DNA of 48,920 nucleotides. Origin: JANWYQ01 sp034432445 (GTDB lineage Bacteria; Chloroflexota; Anaerolineae; JAAEKA01). Shown piece after piece: positions 15,753 through 22,793 of this stretch (position 1 is the first letter of the stretch; each line of letters starts with the position of its first letter). A program made the position numbers and the translations under genes. The DNA lies in assembly GCA_034432445.1 (NCBI GenBank), contig DAOUBX010000104.1:1-48920 (forward strand). The letters are read 5' to 3'. The notes beneath the pieces were generated by a model that had not been told where the DNA came from, did not search any database, and saw only the letters and a list, made by a program, of their open reading frames with translations.

Positions 15753-16178
15753 ATGACAGATACAGAACACTCGCGAGACTTTCACTCCGGACGTTTTGCC
15801 AACTGGGCGTTCGATTGGCAAGGAGACTGGGTGCGCATGAGCGTTGACCTGGGTGATTTGGGCCGCAAGATCAGCGATGAGCTGCGCCGCGCAGCCGCCG
15901 GCATCGACTTTGATGGCTTGCGCCAGGAGATCGATCGCACCATGCGCACGGTTGCGGAGGAGATGCAGAAGGCTACTGCCCAGTGGGGCGAGGCTGAGCC
16001 GCAGGCCGATCCCCTGTCTGTGCATATCAACGTCCAAGCTGGCGCCCGGCCAGACGCGCGCGGCGATGCGGGTCAGGCGGTCGACAAAGACGAGCTGATG
16101 CTGGTGCTCAAACTGGTCGCTGAGGGCAAAATCACGCCCGAAGAAGGGGTCAGGTTGATCGAGGCGTTGCGCCGCTAG
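15753..16178 (+). CDS. Small protein with C-terminal SHOCT-like domain
   Basis: This 141-residue protein starts at 15753 (GAGAGG 8 bp upstream), 25 bp after the DUF2089 gene. The N-terminal part is unremarkable, with a helical middle (residues about 40-75). The C-terminal 30 residues, with VLKLVAEGKITPEEGVRLIEAL, match the SHOCT-like motif also found at the end of the DUF2089 protein and at the start of the protein at 17425. In other systems this motif tails YvlB/LiaX-type envelope-stress proteins. The role here is unknown, but the shared motif and operon suggest physical interaction with the DUF2089 protein. Confidence 0.78.
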   Translation: MTDTEHSRDFHSGRFANWAFDWQGDWVRMSVDLGDLGRKISDELRRAAAGIDFDGLRQEIDRTMRTVAEEMQKATAQWGEAEPQADPLSVHINVQAGARPDARGDAGQAVDKDELMLVLKLVAEGKITPEEGVRLIEALRR

Positions 16179-16257
16179 CGCTGGCGAGCGCAAGCGACTT
16201 GCCAAATGGTGCAAGGTGTGCCATCATACGGCCCTAGATTGCCGATCAACATTTGTG

Positions 16258-16368
16258 GTAACTATTCAGGTGCCGGGCACTTGCGACCGGTTTCCAGCTT
16301 GAGCCGGCTCTGCAGACGCCCTTGCCAGCGCAGCCTTAAGTGCCCGGCACCTAGGGCTGAATAGTTGC
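16258..16368. repeat. MITE-like inverted-repeat element, 111 bp, copy 4, with exact 8-bp flanking duplication
   Basis: This is the best-preserved copy. The left end GTAACTATTCAGG and right end CTGAATAGTTGC are inverted repeats; the inner arms GTGCCGGGCACTT and AAGTGCCCGGCAC are perfect inverses. The element is bracketed by CATTTGTG at 16250-16257 and CATTTGTG at 16369-16376, an exact 8-bp direct repeat expected from transposition. It lies between the SHOCT-like gene and the acetyltransferase gene and ends 28 bp before the latter's start codon. Confidence 0.9.
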
Positions 16369-16395
16369 CATTTGTGAACGAGTGGCCTGCTGCGC

Positions 16396-17400
16396 ATGAA
16401 TGCCCACCTAGTCGCTGACCAAGCCTTGACTTTCCAAGGCGTGCGTCCACTGGACCCGCGTCGCGACCTCAACCAGGTCGCTGACCTCATCGAAGAGGCT
16501 TTTGCCGGTGAGCTTGAAGCCGGCGGTCTGGCGGCCCTGCGCGACTTGCGCATGTTCTCGCACATGGGACCACTGGTGACCCTCATGGCCCGCTCCGATC
16601 CGGCACTCGAGGACATGCTCAGCGGCTTTGTCTACATCAGCGATGGGCAAGTGGTCGGCAACGTCACCCTCCAACGCGCAGACCCCTACGGGGGTCGCTG
16701 GCAGATCGCCAATGTTGCCGTGGCGCAGCCGTATCGTGGGCAGGGCATCGGACGCCTGCTCATGACGGCAGCGCTGGAGCGGATTGCCGAGCGCCGCGGC
16801 GTCTGGGCGGTGTTGCAGGTGCGCGCCGACAACGCCGCCGCGTTGCGGCTTTACGAAGACCTAGGGTTCGAAGTGATTTCCCAGGAGATTGCGATGCGTT
16901 TGGAGCGCGTTCCGCCCCAGACGGCAGCTGCGCCCTTGCCGCCTCACATGTGTCCGTATCATCACAGCCAATGGCAGGCGCGCTATCAGCTGGAAGCAGC
17001 GGCCCATTCCGCCCTGGATCAGTGGTGGCGTCCGATCAGATCACATCAGTTCTGGCAGAGCACTGAAAGCCGCCTGGGTGAGCGTCTTTGGGAGCTCGTC
17101 GGGCGCAATCGCGTGCGCCGTTGGGTGTTGCCGGGCGAGCACAGCCTGGCGGCGTGGCTGAGCATCGACGCGCAGCGCTGGCAAGGCACCCACCGCCTCG
17201 AAATCACGGTCCATCCCGCTTGTCGCAGCCAGTTCGAAGACCAGCTCGTGGCCTTTGCGCTAGGATATTTGGCCGAGTATCCGCGCTGGCCGATTAAGAT
17301 CGAGCAGCAGGGCGACCACCCGGAGCTGGTAACTGCCCTGCAGCGCGCAGGGTTTGCCATCGTGCGCCATCACCTGGCGATGCGCAAGAAGATGAGTTAG
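16396..17400 (+). CDS. GNAT-family N-acetyltransferase, probably two-domain
   Basis: This 334-residue protein carries a clear GNAT domain in its first 175 residues: acetyl-CoA pyrophosphate loop QPYRGQGIGRLLM near residue 114, and NAAALRLYEDLGFEV near 150. The remaining 155 residues (about 190-334) have a pattern like a second, degenerate GNAT fold, ending in TALQRAGFAIVRHHL. Such proteins transfer acetyl groups to amines of small molecules, peptides or proteins; the substrate cannot be predicted. It is likely cotranscribed with the SHOCT-like gene 24 bp downstream. No strong ribosome-binding site is seen before the ATG. Confidence 0.88.
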   Translation: MNAHLVADQALTFQGVRPLDPRRDLNQVADLIEEAFAGELEAGGLAALRDLRMFSHMGPLVTLMARSDPALEDMLSGFVYISDGQVVGNVTLQRADPYGGRWQIANVAVAQPYRGQGIGRLLMTAALERIAERRGVWAVLQVRADNAAALRLYEDLGFEVISQEIAMRLERVPPQTAAAPLPPHMCPYHHSQWQARYQLEAAAHSALDQWWRPIRSHQFWQSTESRLGERLWELVGRNRVRRWVLPGEHSLAAWLSIDAQRWQGTHRLEITVHPACRSQFEDQLVAFALGYLAEYPRWPIKIEQQGDHPELVTALQRAGFAIVRHHLAMRKKMS

Positions 17401-17424
17401 CCCGGAACAGGCAAGGAGCGTTTC

Positions 17425-17808
17425 ATGGCCACAAGCGAAGAACGTCTGCGCATTCTGCGCATGGTCGAGCAGGGACAGGTGTCCGCTGAGGACGGTGCGC
17501 GTCTGCTGGACGCGCTGAACGCTGCAGCGCAGAAGCGTGCAGAGCCACCGCCTTTGGCCTCCTCGGCGCAGGCGCGGTGGTTGCGCGTACACGTGACCGA
17601 TCTACGCACCGGCAAGACCAGAGTCAACGTCAACATCCCCATGTCACTGGTGACCGTTGGCATGAAATTCGGCGCCCGCTTTGCCCCAGAGCTAGAGGAC
17701 ATGGACCTGCAGCAAGTAGCCGACATGGTCCGTCGCGGCGCTACCGGCAAGCTCATCGAAGTGGAAAACGTGGAGGAAGGGGAGCGCCTGGAGGTCTTCG
17801 TCGAGTGA
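17425..17808 (+). CDS. Small protein with N-terminal SHOCT-like domain
   Basis: This 127-residue protein begins with a SHOCT-like motif (ILRMVEQGQVSAEDGARLLDAL, about residues 9-30) and continues with a beta-rich region (RWLRVHVTDLRTGKTRVNVN, about 50-70) of the type found in YvlB/LiaX-like and DUF4097-adjacent proteins. Those families are often linked to envelope stress. It follows the acetyltransferase gene by 24 bp. It is the third SHOCT-like protein within 2.5 kb, which suggests a shared local function. No membrane segment is visible. Confidence 0.8.
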   Translation: MATSEERLRILRMVEQGQVSAEDGARLLDALNAAAQKRAEPPPLASSAQARWLRVHVTDLRTGKTRVNVNIPMSLVTVGMKFGARFAPELEDMDLQQVADMVRRGATGKLIEVENVEEGERLEVFVE

Positions 17809-17815
17809 CCACGCC

Positions 17816-18337
17816 TTACGATCTGGGCGGAAATTCGCCGATGATGCGCAATTGCGGACGATCATCCTCGTTGGAGACCAACGCTACCGTGTAGCGCAGG
17901 CCCGGCTGCAAACCGCGCAAGACGAAGGTGCCGGAGGAGTCCACTGGGCTGCTAACCACAAAGCCCTGGCTGCCAAACAGACGCACGACCCCCCCCTGCC
18001 AACAGCTGCAATCTAAGCCACAGCCCAAAACCTGCCCACGAAGCACACCATCCTGGGCCACGAGAACCAGTGCAAGATTGTGCTCGACATCCTCTGCCAC
18101 GCAGTGCGTTCCTTCGGCTAGCTCAACCTTGCGACATGTCACAAAACGCACATCGAGGGGGTGATCAGATAACGCAGCTTGTGTAGATGCCACAAGCGAT
18201 CGATAGTTCTCGACCTCTGCCCGACAGACCTGACAGCTCGCGAGATGGCGTTCCAGTTCCGGGTCGCTGTGGCCCAAACTGCAAGCGATCAATCTGTTGC
18301 GTTGTGGTGTGTCGAGCTCCGTACAAGTCGTGTCCAT
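17816..18337 (-). CDS. Putative zinc-binding anti-sigma factor, soluble
   Basis: This 173-residue protein has the zinc anti-sigma signature HLASCQVC near residues 31-38 (His31, Cys35, Cys38). The C-terminal part (about 75-173) is a Cys-rich beta-sandwich-like region with SSGTFVLRGLQPGLRYTV, typical of carboxypeptidase-regulatory-like domains. No transmembrane helix is visible, so it would act in the cytosol. The start at 18337 is taken because TAGAGG is 8 bp upstream; a longer frame would use TTG. It lies 46 bp downstream of the sigma-factor gene on the same strand, the usual order for a sigma/anti-sigma pair. Confidence 0.75.
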   Translation of the reverse strand: MDTTCTELDTPQRNRLIACSLGHSDPELERHLASCQVCRAEVENYRSLVASTQAALSDHPLDVRFVTCRKVELAEGTHCVAEDVEHNLALVLVAQDGVLRGQVLGCGLDCSCWQGGVVRLFGSQGFVVSSPVDSSGTFVLRGLQPGLRYTVALVSNEDDRPQLRIIGEFPPRS

Positions 18338-18383
18338 GGTGCATGCCTCTACCACGTTCAACGATTTGGCGTCAAAACTGCGC

Positions 18384-19481
18384 CTAAACGCCGAGTTCTA
18401 TGAAACGACGCACCGCGGGCCGGCTGCTCAATGCTCTGAGTACCTCCACCTTGACTTCGAACAAATCCTCCTGATGGGCAAACAAATTGGGATAGGTGGC
18501 TAGCACCCGATCATCGGGCCAGCCCTGCGCCAAAGACGTACTGAATACCACCTTCTGTCGTTCGTCATCCTCCAAGACCACTAGGTGAATATAGCGCAAC
18601 AGCAGATAGGGCATTTTGCGCAGGCGACGCGAGAGGCGAGTACGAATCGCCTCCACCTCGCCGCGGCCAAAACGCCCTGGGTGCAACTCATACAGTCGCC
18701 GTGGCGGCAGTTCTGAGAGAAAGTAATCGCGAAAGACGATCATCTCCTGCTCCGTCAGAATAATCGCTCCGGCGATCTCGTGCAGGATTTGGTCCATCGC
18801 TTCCCGGTTGATGATGGCCGTCTCAATAGCGGTTTCCCGATCGGGAAGAGAGTGCAAGAGCAGATCCAGGTTCTCACCGCCGTCCTCCTCGTGCTGCTGC
18901 ACCAGCTCTGGCCTCTTGCGCCGTGCCACGTCGAGCGCATAGTTGTTGACCACGCGGCGCAGAAACGCCATGAGGTGCCCCATGTCACTGAAGGTGAAAT
19001 TCCTGGCTGCCTCAGACCGCATGAAGCGCAGCCAAACTTCCTGCACCATCTCTTCCTCGGTGAGATAAGCGCGAATTGCCGCCCCATGGCGACCGTTCAG
19101 CCAAGCGCGCACCCACTTGAGCAGATAGTGCTCACCTAAGAACTCCTCTGTGCTGTACCACGTGTAGATGAAGGCCCAGGCCGCTTGGTCATCGTCCTGG
19201 ATTGCTCGACGAAACAGCTCCAGGCAGACCCGGTCATCACCCATCTGCTTGCTGCGCAGATAGGCCAATGTCTGCTCCCGACATCGGCCAACAAGCTCGG
19301 CGACCGTCAGCTCACTGAAGTTGGGCAGGAGGGGCGCCGTCGTTTCTAGCTGGGACGACGGCGGTAGCAGGTGTGACATGCGGAGAGAATGGGGTAGTAC
19401 AAAATACGAGACAAACAACGGCCGATGAGCGCATCCCAGGTCAGCCGTACGCAGGGCACTGCGCAAAGTATTTTCTTTCAT
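18384..19481 (-). CDS. Sigma-70 family RNA polymerase sigma factor (ECF-like, extended)
   Basis: Residues with LTEEEMVQEVWLRFMRSE, then MAFLRRVVNNYALDVARRKRPEL, look like sigma region 2. A later segment, ILTEQEMIVFRDYFLSELPPRR to RLSRRLRKMPYL, corresponds to region 4, with a divergent helix-turn-helix. The protein is 331-365 residues, much longer than ordinary ECF factors (about 190), with extensions at both ends. The start is uncertain: ATG at 19481 and ATG at 19379 are both in frame and neither has a good ribosome-binding site; the longer form is given. The next gene downstream is the probable anti-sigma factor. Confidence 0.78.
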   Translation of the reverse strand: MKENTLRSALRTADLGCAHRPLFVSYFVLPHSLRMSHLLPPSSQLETTAPLLPNFSELTVAELVGRCREQTLAYLRSKQMGDDRVCLELFRRAIQDDDQAAWAFIYTWYSTEEFLGEHYLLKWVRAWLNGRHGAAIRAYLTEEEMVQEVWLRFMRSEAARNFTFSDMGHLMAFLRRVVNNYALDVARRKRPELVQQHEEDGGENLDLLLHSLPDRETAIETAIINREAMDQILHEIAGAIILTEQEMIVFRDYFLSELPPRRLYELHPGRFGRGEVEAIRTRLSRRLRKMPYLLLRYIHLVVLEDDERQKVVFSTSLAQGWPDDRVLATYPNLFAHQEDLFEVKVEVLRALSSRPAVRRFIELGV

Positions 19482-19557
19482 GCACTTCACAAAAAACGCC
19501 CTTGCTATTTTGCGACATATGCGGCGACTTTTGCGCAGGCACATAATTCACGGCCCC

Positions 19558-19587
19558 ATTATAGCGCAATCCCAAGCCAACCTCCAA
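19558..19587 (-). promoter_or_regulatory. Promoter of the sigma-factor gene
   Basis: On the minus strand TTGGAG (19582-19587) and TATAAT (19558-19563) are spaced by 18 bp. The transcription start would be near 19551, 70 nt before the ATG at 19481. Confidence 0.6.
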
Positions 19588-19635
19588 GCGCCGGTGGATC
19601 ACAAGTATCCGCCGCTTGCGCCGTTGGACCCTGAA

Positions 19636-19677
19636 AAGCACTCAGAGGGCAACTTCGGCGTTGCCCTCTGAGTGCTT
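19636..19677 (-). terminator. Terminator of the DUF35 gene
   Basis: A perfect 18-bp stem AAGCACTCAGAGGGCAAC / GTTGCCCTCTGAGTGCTT encloses TTCGGC. On the minus strand it is followed by TTCAGG after two stem T residues, a short U-rich end. It lies 121 bp past the stop of the DUF35 gene and upstream of the sigma-factor promoter. Confidence 0.8.
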
Positions 19678-19797
19678 ATCGATCTTGAGTGTTGTCGGTT
19701 GCCGCCTACGAGCGTCCCCCCGCTCGCAGCGAAGCAGGCCAGCCAACTTCTGCCGTTGCCACACCGGCAACCGGCTTAGGGTCTGGCGTTTGCGGCC

Positions 19798-20211
19798 CTA
19801 TGCGGCGACAGACTGGCGCTGGAGCTGGGGGCGAAACTTGTAGTTGTAAACGATGACCCCCTCTTCGCCCTGCTCTTGCACCTTACGCGTCACCATCTCG
19901 ACGGGCATGCCGATGGTGACTTCGTCCGGCGCCACGTCGGTCAACTGAGCCGTGACCATGGGGCCTTCGGCCAACTTGACAAGGGCCACCGGGTAGGGCG
20001 CAAACTCGCCAAAACCGGCCGGCGCATCGAACACTGTCGTGTAGGAATAGACAGTACCGCGCCCGCTCAGCGCCATCTGCTTTTGCGCAGGCTCGCTGCA
20101 GTACGGGCAAACGTCCCGCGGCGGGAAGATCGCGTTATGGCAATACTCACACTGCTCACCGACCAGACTATAGCGTTGTTTGCGTGTCCGCCAAGTGCGT
20201 GCAACTGTCAT
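19798..20211 (-). CDS. Zn-ribbon OB-fold protein (DUF35 family)
   Basis: This 137-residue protein has an N-terminal rubredoxin-like ribbon with CEYC and CPYC (residues about 21-39) and a C-terminal OB fold (about 48-125), including YSYTTVFDAPAGFG and APYPVALVKLAEGP. DUF35 proteins are acyl-CoA-binding partners of thiolases and HMG-CoA synthases and are thought to channel CoA esters. Here no thiolase is adjacent, so it is an orphan copy. AAGGAGA 8 bp upstream supports the start. Confidence 0.9.
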   Translation of the reverse strand: MTVARTWRTRKQRYSLVGEQCEYCHNAIFPPRDVCPYCSEPAQKQMALSGRGTVYSYTTVFDAPAGFGEFAPYPVALVKLAEGPMVTAQLTDVAPDEVTIGMPVEMVTRKVQEQGEEGVIVYNYKFRPQLQRQSVAA

Positions 20212-20258
20212 GTTTTGGTCTCCTTAGTTTCATAGTAACTGCGTAACTGATCAGCTTG

Positions 20259-20275
20259 CGAACATCAGATGTTCG
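20259..20275. promoter_or_regulatory. Perfect 17-bp palindrome, possible operator
   Basis: CGAACATC-A-GATGTTCG is a perfect inverted repeat 48 bp upstream of the DUF35 start codon. The half-site CGAAC resembles half of Gram-positive LexA boxes, but the 7-bp spacing is wrong for the classic CGAACNNNNGTTCG. It could be an operator for an unidentified regulator or a small RNA hairpin. Confidence 0.4.
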
Positions 20276-20381
20276 GACACGATCGCTGAGTTGTTACGGC
20301 TTCGTCTGCTTTGTTCTTTCACGTGACGTGGCGATTGTAGCACGGTCCCTTTGTCAAAAACTACCAGCTTCTGGCCCGAAC

Positions 20382-20421
20382 CTGTCAAGAGCGCTGCTGA
20401 TAGCTTTTGACAGTCTTTTTT
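20382..20421 (+). terminator. Orphan plus-strand intrinsic terminator
   Basis: CTGTCAAGAGC (20382-20392) pairs with GCTTTTGACAG (20403-20413), with one mismatch and a 10-base loop, followed directly by TCTTTTTT. All annotated genes on either side are on the minus strand, so no known plus-strand transcript needs it. Confidence 0.7.
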
Positions 20422-20433
20422 AACAGCTCTGCG

Positions 20434-20521
20434 GTAACTACTCAGCCATAGGTGCCGGGCATTTGGATTCTCACCTGAAAATCGCTCGGGCCGGTCTCCG
20501 ACCGTGCCCGCCGCGCTTTCA
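20434..20521. repeat. Repeat element, long-form variant, copy 5
   Basis: It begins GTAACTACTCAGCCATAGGTGCCGGGCATTT, sharing the family left end and inner arm; only the first 20 bases are closely family-like. The interior and right side differ from the 111-bp form. The 88 bp given match the copy at 48833-48920 with a single substitution (C versus A at the 38th-39th position). The right boundary is not determined because the other copy is cut by the window end. Confidence 0.8.
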
Positions 20522-20611
20522 TTGACGGTTGTGCGCCGACGCGCATCGGCATCTGATTTGTCGATCTTCAGAAGTGCGCATTACGAACAGAGAATCGTGA
20601 ATTACTGGAAC

Positions 20612-21517
20612 TCATTCGCAGATTTTGAGCCAAGCATCGAGGTCGCGATGTTTGAGGATGGCGCTGAAGCCCAACGCTTTGGATTGACGGCAAAAGGCCG
20701 CAAAGTCGCCGGGCAGGTCGGTGTATTCGGTGGCCAAGACAGGCTTGTTGGCGGCGATGTAGGGCTGCATGTCCTTGGCCCAGCCGTAATAGAACGCGTC
20801 CTCGGTGATCGCAAAGTCGTACACGTTGACCAGGTCGGCCACCATGTCGGGCGCGTTTTTCTGCCCGATGGCCAGCCCGCGCTTGTGAGCCTCCTCGGCC
20901 AGCCACAGCGCGTAGCGCAGCTGGTCGGCGTAGGTCAGAGGAAAGCCGGTGTCGTTGTCCCAGATCTGCATGTTGTCCGGCTCGACGCCGTCGAAGCCCT
21001 TGGCCGCGCACCGGTCTAGGCGGGCCAACATGATGGGCGCCAGCAGGTCAATGCGGCGAATGTCGAGCCACTTTTCGCCGCTCCAGCCTTCGTAGTCCTT
21101 GCCGAGGACCTCTTGGGGGAACTGATCGGCGTCGGCGCGCCAGTTTTCATGGGACCCGACGCTGATGTAGCAGATGACGCGCGTGCCTTTGGCGTGGTAG
21201 TAATCCACGACCGATCGGTCCACGTCCAGGTCAATGTCAACGACATCGGTGCGCAAGTTCAGGTTCAGCTTGCCCGTCAATTGCCATTGCCAGGTCAAGC
21301 CGGCCGTGGGACGCCACCAAGAGGCGGCAGGCTGCGGGGTAGAAATCATTGACGTTGGGCCCTCCGGCGACCCGGAAGCACGCGTCGGTGAGACGGCAGC
21401 AGAGGCGCATCCGCCAAGCAGAAAAGCCAGTGTGACCAGGACCGGGTAGAGCCATGCCCTACACGGCGTGCACCTTGAACTGCGGCAGATAGTCCTTGTG
21501 AACGGCAAACAGCTCAT
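20612..21517 (-). CDS. GH114 glycosidase lipoprotein (endo-alpha-1,4-polygalactosaminidase family)
   Basis: This protein of up to 301 residues matches the GH114/TM1410 family, whose characterised members (Pseudomonas polygalactosaminidase, fungal Ega3, the PelA hydrolase domain) cleave alpha-1,4-galactosamine polymers. Seen motifs are ICYISVGSHENWR (about 115-127), KWLDIR (149-154), FDGVEPDN (175-182, with probable catalytic Glu179), NDTGFPLTYADQ, AHKRGLAIGQKN and VYDFAITED. A hydrophobic segment ends LLGGC at Cys37, so it is probably an exported lipoprotein. The frame opens inside the GH4 gene (59-bp overlap). ATG at 21517 is given; TTG at 21508 is an alternative. It is the last gene of the sugar locus. 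Confidence 0.85.
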   Translation of the reverse strand: MSCLPFTRTICRSSRCTPCRAWLYPVLVTLAFLLGGCASAAVSPTRASGSPEGPTSMISTPQPAASWWRPTAGLTWQWQLTGKLNLNLRTDVVDIDLDVDRSVVDYYHAKGTRVICYISVGSHENWRADADQFPQEVLGKDYEGWSGEKWLDIRRIDLLAPIMLARLDRCAAKGFDGVEPDNMQIWDNDTGFPLTYADQLRYALWLAEEAHKRGLAIGQKNAPDMVADLVNVYDFAITEDAFYYGWAKDMQPYIAANKPVLATEYTDLPGDFAAFCRQSKALGFSAILKHRDLDAWLKICE

Positions 21518-22790
21518 TGGTCATCTCGCGAATCTCGGCCAGCGAAAGCACCGCAGCCGTCAAGGGGTCGTGACAGATGGCGCGGTACACCAGAGTCGGG
21601 TCGCCCAGCAAGGAGCCCTGGATGGCCAGCTCTTCAATGCCGCTGGAGAGAGCGGTCAACAGGGCGCATTCGGCGGGTAAGTCGCCAACGTAGAACGGAT
21701 GAAAACCGGCCCGATCCACCAGCACCGGCACCTCGACGCAGGCGTTTTGGGGCAGGTTGGTGATCAGGTGGGTGTTCTGCACGTTGCCGTTGAACTTGAA
21801 CGGCTCGCCGCCGCGCAGGGCGTTGATGATGTAGGCGGCGTATTCCTGGCCGCGCTGCAGATCCTCAGCCCCCAGCGGCCGCGCCAACTCGGCTCGCACC
21901 TGATCCTGCCAGGTGGCCTCGTTGCGTTGGTACTCCTTCAGGATGTAGGCGTACTCGCCGGGATTCCAGTTGGTGCCGTGGGTGCAATATTTTTCGATCA
22001 GGTCAGGCCGTTTGCGGAACCACCAGTTGTACTCGGAGTTGTGGCCGCTCGACTCGGTGACATACTTGCCCAGCGCCAGGTACATCTCGTTGCGCACCGG
22101 CTCGGCGTTGTAGATCTCCGGGCGCTCGGTGATGGCCTTGTGAAGGAACGGGTAGGCGTCCCGGCCTTGCCAGCGGAAATCCAGATACCAGGCCATGTGG
22201 TTGATGCCGGCGCAGGTGTAGTCGATCTCTGCGTAGGGCGCGCCGATCCACTCGGCCAGCATCATGGCCGTGCCTTGCACCGAGTGGCACAGGCCGGTGA
22301 CGGTGATGAAGCTCTGTTTCTGCATAGCCGAGACGAGCATCGCCATCGGGTTGGTGTAGTTGAGCAGCACGGCGTTCGGGCACACCCGCTCCATGTCGCG
22401 CACGATGTCCATCATCGGGTTGATGGTGCGCAGGAAGCGGAAGATGCCGCTCGGCCCGCGCGTGTCGCCCACGCACACGTCCACGCCGTACTTCTTGGGG
22501 ATTTCGATGTCGTGCCGCCACACCTCGGTGGAGCCGGCCAGGATGGTAGTTAGCACGACATCCGCGCCGACCAGGGCCTCGACCCGGTCGAGGGTAGCGG
22601 TCACCCGGGCGGGGTGGTTGCCGGCGGCAATCAGCTTCTCGACGCCCTTCTTGGCCCATTCCAGGCGTCCGGGGTGGATGTCCATCAGCGCGAGTTCGGC
22701 ATCCTGCAGCAGGGGAAAGGTGAGAATGTCACGGACGAGCTCGCCGGTAAACCCGAGGCTGCCGGCGCCGATAAAGGCGATCTTGGTCAT
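21459..22790 (-). CDS. GH4 family alpha-glycosidase (AglA/MelA type)
   Basis: This 443-residue enzyme belongs to glycoside hydrolase family 4, which uses NAD+ and a divalent metal in a redox elimination mechanism. The N-terminal Rossmann fold starts KIAFIGAGSLGF. NYTNPM is near 144-149. The metal site is Cys168-His169 in GLCHSVQ and His198 in AGINHMAW. A CHS motif is typical of family members acting on non-phosphorylated alpha-glucosides or alpha-galactosides, unlike the CN motif of phospho-glycosidases. This fits import by an ABC transporter rather than a PTS. In this context an alpha-galactosaminidase or alpha-N-acetylgalactosaminidase activity is possible (inference). It starts 3 bp after the preceding permease gene. 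Confidence 0.92.
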   Translation of the reverse strand: MTKIAFIGAGSLGFTGELVRDILTFPLLQDAELALMDIHPGRLEWAKKGVEKLIAAGNHPARVTATLDRVEALVGADVVLTTILAGSTEVWRHDIEIPKKYGVDVCVGDTRGPSGIFRFLRTINPMMDIVRDMERVCPNAVLLNYTNPMAMLVSAMQKQSFITVTGLCHSVQGTAMMLAEWIGAPYAEIDYTCAGINHMAWYLDFRWQGRDAYPFLHKAITERPEIYNAEPVRNEMYLALGKYVTESSGHNSEYNWWFRKRPDLIEKYCTHGTNWNPGEYAYILKEYQRNEATWQDQVRAELARPLGAEDLQRGQEYAAYIINALRGGEPFKFNGNVQNTHLITNLPQNACVEVPVLVDRAGFHPFYVGDLPAECALLTALSSGIEELAIQGSLLGDPTLVYRAICHDPLTAAVLSLAEIREMTNELFAVHKDYLPQFKVHAV

Positions 22791-22793
22791 GGC

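Larger units (their letters stand above)
20212..20611. other. Intergenic region with palindrome, terminator and repeat
   Basis: No gene is convincing in this 400-bp gap. It contains the 12-mer AACTGCGTAACT (20237-20248), a 17-bp perfect palindrome (20259-20275), a plus-strand terminator (20382-20421) with no plus-strand gene in front of it, and a long-form repeat element beginning at 20434. Confidence 0.65.

Noticed and set aside
20259..20275. LexA (SOS) box
   Set aside because: The half-sites resemble CGAAC/GTTCG, but the 7-bp spacing does not fit the known Gram-positive box and the downstream gene is not a DNA-repair gene. It is kept only as an unidentified palindrome.
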